From: an uncultured Lachnospiraceae bacterium
Lineage (GTDB): Bacteria > Bacillota > Clostridia > Lachnospirales > Lachnospiraceae
Assembly (NCBI GenBank): GCA_947367855.1
Contig: CANBFE010000023.1
Coordinates: 1-63,458 of the forward strand
Direction of reading: 5' to 3'
Length of the DNA stretch: 63,458 nucleotides
Under the pieces are notes generated by a model. That model did no database searches. It was not told the origin of the DNA and saw only the letters and a program-made list of their open reading frames with translations. How positions within the stretch are numbered: position 1 is the stretch's first letter; each line of letters opens with the position of its first letter. Position numbers and translations under genes: made by a program. Below are positions 61,840 through 63,458 of this stretch, in pieces.

Positions 61840-62291
61840 GCATGTCGTCCTTCTTTTTGCAACATGCTTTCGTTTTTTTCCAATGCATCTTCTATCGTAT
61901 AAAACACTTGATGAAACCCTGCCTTTTTTTCGTTCTCGGAATATTCGCACTGCCCTTGCTTTGGATAAACATCACAAAAATACAAACGGTTGATTTGATG
62001 CCAAATTTTCGGCTCATGAACTGATAATCTCTTTTCCTCTATTTCTCCAAAGGGTTGAATGGATTCAGGAATCACATCATATCCAGTTTCCTCTTTAACC
62101 TCCCGAATTAAAGTTTGGCAATCATTTTCCCCCGCCTCCAAACCTCCACCGGGTAATTTAACCTCTCCAAAAGAGCTTTCAATCATTAATAACTTCCCAT
62201 TAACAAATATAATTCCTCTTATGGATACCCTGCATATTTCTTCTAAATTGTCATCATAATTATGCTCGTCCATTACAAGAACTTTCTCCAT
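61767..62291 (-). CDS. NUDIX hydrolase
   Basis: 174 residues. Complete Nudix box GGLEAGE-x7-REVKEETGY at about 51-73, so it should hydrolyse a nucleoside diphosphate linked compound with Mg2+. AGGAGG precedes the ATG at 62291. Substrate unknown. The Cys-rich gene starts inside it. Confidence 0.88.
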   Translation of the reverse strand: MEKVLVMDEHNYDDNLEEICRVSIRGIIFVNGKLLMIESSFGEVKLPGGGLEAGENDCQTLIREVKEETGYDVIPESIQPFGEIEEKRLSVHEPKIWHQINRLYFCDVYPKQGQCEYSENEKKAGFHQVFYTIEDALEKNESMLQKEGRHAWNQREYKTLLLIKDRWNTFPKRE

Positions 62292-62428
62292 GTATTTTCC
62301 TCCTGTAAATCCCGATTGTGACTTGATGATTTTTAAGGGAAACATTAGCTGTTATATATTGTTATTAAAATACCCACTAACCCTTGAAAATACCAAGTTT
62401 ATTGCAGGTAATTCCCTTAAAGTTTCCC

Positions 62429-62515
62429 TTGTGTTATATCTTTCCACAGGGTATTGCAAACCCTGATAAGGAAAAAAATGAGGGAAACAAAATCACATAA
62501 GATATTATAACACAA
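62429..62515. repeat. spaced inverted repeat in the NUDIX/DUF6061 intergenic region
   Basis: TTGTGTTATATCTT (62429-62442) is matched by the complement of AAGATATTATAACACAA (62499-62515) apart from a 3-base insertion. The 292-base gap between the divergent NUDIX and DUF6061 genes otherwise shows only AT-rich sequence that could hold the NUDIX promoter. Confidence 0.45.
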
Positions 62516-62583
62516 AATATACGGGAATTGGTAAACTGATTGAAATGCTTTCAAAAAATCAATGAAAAGGGGACAAATAAACG

Positions 62584-62850
62584 ATGAATATTGTTTATGC
62601 AATATACAATATGTACCACAACAGTATTGATGTATACACCTACGCAGGCTACTTTTTGAGGATTGACTGTAATAAAGCGGAAGAAGGATTGAAAACTACC
62701 CCTTGTTCGGAATGTGCCTTAAATGCTTTGGCGATAGACAAACGGCTTGCTATACGTAATCCATCGATGCGTCGATGGATTTATTGTATCTTGAAGGAAA
62801 TATGCAGATGTGGATGGATGCAGAGGATTCGTTGGAACTATGGTAAATAA
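62584..62850 (+). pseudogene. DUF6061-like protein gene, frameshifted
   Basis: The open frame gives 88 residues; the first 60 (YAIYNMYHNSIDVYTYAGYF, CNKAEEGLKTTPCSECALNA) look like a small Clostridial DUF6061 protein. After residue 62 the frame is unnatural. Removing the 8 bases CGTCGATG at 62770-62777, a near copy of CATCGATG at 62762-62769, restores MDLLYLEGNMQMWMDAEDS followed by LELW and a stop at 62844-62846. The gene is therefore broken by an 8-bp near-tandem duplication. AAGGGGA precedes the ATG. Confidence 0.65.
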
Positions 62851-62860
62851 TTCTTAAGTC

Positions 62861-62911
62861 AAAACAAGCACCAAATGATTTATAGTGTCATTTGGCGCGA
62901 GGCTTGTTTTA
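62861..62911. terminator. bidirectional terminator
   Basis: AAAACAAGC and CCAAATGA (62861-62878) pair with TCATTTGG and GCTTGTTTT (62888-62910); A and T runs lie on both sides. It separates the DUF6061 gene from the ParE gene. Confidence 0.8.
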
Positions 62912-63211
62912 TAGATTTCGTCCTTGATACTGTATTGTTACTACATAGATTGTTTTGCATGGTTCATCAATGCGGAAAATGGCAATATAATTATCAATCA
63001 ATAACTGACGGTAGCCTTTTCCGGCATATCTACCCTCGTTACGCTCTTGATGGGACTGTGGAAATGTGTCCAGGCTTAAAATAGACTTCTTAATTCTGTC
63101 GATCTGTCCTTTAGCATTTTCAGGAGCTAATTTCTCATTTGCGATATATTCGTAAATGTGGTCTAATTCATGGATTGCTCTGGGGTTGACTTTTACCTTG
63201 TATTTACCCAA
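62909..63211 (-). CDS. ParE/RelE-family toxin
   Basis: 100 residues from a TTG start at 63211: YKVKVNPRAIHELDHIYEYI, RIKKSILSLDTFPQS, GYRQLLIDNYIAIFRID and YVVTIQYQGRNL form a complete ParE/RelE fold. A longer frame to 63307 lies in the antitoxin gene and lacks a ribosome site; GGAG sits 10 bases before the TTG. It overlaps the antitoxin gene by 8 bases. It would inhibit gyrase or cut mRNA. Confidence 0.87.
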   Translation of the reverse strand: MGKYKVKVNPRAIHELDHIYEYIANEKLAPENAKGQIDRIKKSILSLDTFPQSHQERNEGRYAGKGYRQLLIDNYIAIFRIDEPCKTIYVVTIQYQGRNL

Positions 63212-63455
63212 AATGTTTTTTCTCCAATTCTGCAAAAACGATCTCTGCGTCAACTGCTTCTGCTCCGTTAGCAATTTCCTGCTCGGACTCAAATATGGCT
63301 TGGTCAATGCGGTTCATTCTTGCAAATTTATCATATAATTCACTACTCATTACAACCAAATCGCTATATCCGTTCTTGGTAATAAAAATAGGCTCCTGTT
63401 CCTTGTGTGCGATATTAGAAATCTCGGTTGTATTGCGTAAATCCTTAATAGGCAT
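63204..63455 (-). CDS. Phd/YefM-family antitoxin
   Basis: 83 residues. N-terminal DNA-binding part IKDLRNTTEISNIAHKEQEP and IFITKNGYSDLVVMSSELYD are hallmarks of Phd/YefM; the C-terminal acidic tail would wrap the toxin. The ATG is 3 bases from the right edge of the window, so the promoter is outside. Pairs with the ParE gene. Confidence 0.88.
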   Translation of the reverse strand: MPIKDLRNTTEISNIAHKEQEPIFITKNGYSDLVVMSSELYDKFARMNRIDQAIFESEQEIANGAEAVDAEIVFAELEKKHFG

Positions 63456-63458
63456 AAT

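Overview
The window looks like a chromosomal segment of an anaerobic, fairly GC-rich member of the Clostridia, most likely a gut Lachnospiraceae. Supports are strong AGGAGG-type ribosome binding sites, TTGACA/TATAAT promoters, short rho-independent terminators, and family content typical of that group (small manA, ROK fructokinase, L-fucose isomerase, ArAE exporter, DUF1062 and DUF6061 proteins, Rpn and Uma2 nucleases). The species assignment is inference; no rRNA or tRNA gene was found.

Layout. 1-3700 is an AT-rich accessory block on the minus strand: an endonuclease/exonuclease/phosphatase (EEP) family protein, an 807-residue GTPase with a DUF697-like hydrophobic tail, and a second, broken GTPase. 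They share one promoter and are almost without gaps. A possible stand-alone small RNA follows (3819-3942). 4094-9923 holds an aromatic-acid-exporter-like protein, a lipoprotein, ilvN-ilvC and an SSS symporter. 10294-14257 is sugar metabolism (fucI, ROK fructokinase, manA). 14461-17623 holds a Gfo/Idh/MocA oxidoreductase, a Uma2 remnant and leuC-leuD. 17849-21922 is MATE, ruvA, ruvB and an SPL-like radical SAM protein. 22395-26407 is a heterodimeric ABC exporter. 26640-33130 has an OLD-family ATPase/TOPRIM nuclease, a GH85-like lipoprotein, an HTH-like protein and a nucleotidyltransferase-like protein.

33223-41179 is again accessory in character: 61-bp repeats, a UvrA paralogue with a MerR-style promoter, a MoxR ATPase coupled to a duplicated metallopeptidase/VWA protein, a probable antitoxin-GNAT toxin pair and a Uma2 nuclease. 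41338-55288 contains purine and molybdenum functions: xpt, an NCS2 permease, an NTPase-MobA fusion, a FecCD-type ABC importer probably for an oxyanion such as molybdate, and a three-subunit xanthine-dehydrogenase-like molybdoenzyme. A CHAP protein, a DUF1062 protein, a GNAT protein and an Rpn nuclease are interspersed. 55634-59049 is a GNAT-HAD fusion, a methyltransferase and a second MATE pump. 59054-63458 ends in a second AT-rich accessory end: CPBP protease, TetR, a nuclease fragment, a Cys-rich protein overlapping a NUDIX gene, a frameshifted DUF6061 gene and a Phd/ParE toxin-antitoxin pair.

The strongest candidates for something undescribed are the EEP-GTPase-GTPase operon, the MoxR/double-metallopeptidase/VWA pair, the UvrA paralogue with its 19-bp-spacer promoter, and several unexplained palindromic or repeated elements (47191-47238, 55337-55444, 33223-33382).
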